Shown here piece after piece: positions 5,903-5,906 of a stretch of 5,906 nucleotides of DNA. How positions within the stretch are numbered: the first letter of the stretch is position 1; every line of letters begins with the position of its first letter. The position numbers were made by a program, and so were the translations under genes. The stretch is taken from assembly GCA_036375895.1 (NCBI GenBank), contig DASVBJ010000022.1, forward strand, positions 1 to 5,906, in the 5' to 3' direction. The notes beneath the pieces were generated by a model. It did not search any database and was not told the DNA's origin. It worked only from the letters and a program-made list of their open reading frames with translations. Source of the DNA: DASVBJ01 sp036375895. GTDB taxonomy: Bacteria > Actinomycetota > Actinomycetes > JACCUZ01.

Positions 5903-5906
5903 GCGT

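Noticed and set aside
1..5906. CRISPR, tRNA, rRNA, insertion sequence or phage genes
   Set aside because: No spaced direct repeats, no tRNA-like T-loop/CCA pattern, no transposase or integrase motifs noticed on either strand; nearly all of the window is accounted for by five coding regions.

Overview
The window is very GC-rich bacterial DNA. Codons mostly end in G or C, GTG starts are common, and long open frames lie codon-for-codon antisense to the genes. Together with the PPDK and Dus protein sequences this points to a high-GC actinomycete (Actinomycetota). I cannot place it more finely.

Layout, left to right. (1) Positions 1-1197, minus strand: the N-terminal 399 codons of pyruvate phosphate dikinase (ppdK), cut by the window edge just before its phosphohistidine domain. 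(2) Positions 1198-1328: a divergent intergenic region with a cluster of four alternating GACC/GGTC half-sites. (3) Positions 1329-2333, plus strand: a Gfo/Idh/MocA-family NAD(P)-dependent oxidoreductase resembling dimeric dihydrodiol dehydrogenases. (4) A 27-base convergent gap. (5) Positions 2361-2834, minus: a small lipoprotein of unknown function. (6) Positions 2835-4634, minus: a secreted protein with a PPC-like beta-sandwich and a five-Asp-box, sialidase-like propeller. (7) Positions 4635-4753: a leader with two small hairpins and a strong ribosome binding site. (8) Positions 4754-5902, minus: tRNA-dihydrouridine synthase (DusB-type).

Two housekeeping genes (dus and ppdK, same strand) therefore flank a three-gene accessory block. 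Inside it, the Asp-box protein and the lipoprotein form a tight two-gene unit. The lipoprotein GTG start directly follows the propeller gene's TAG stop in the same frame, and its Shine-Dalgarno sequence lies in the last codons of the propeller gene. One is exported and the other is predicted to be membrane-anchored, so a shared cell-surface role is the most reasonable inference, but their function is unknown. The oxidoreductase is read in the opposite direction and shares its upstream region with ppdK.

I see no RNA gene, CRISPR array, insertion sequence or phage gene. The least understood part is the propeller/lipoprotein pair; I find no proof of a new system.
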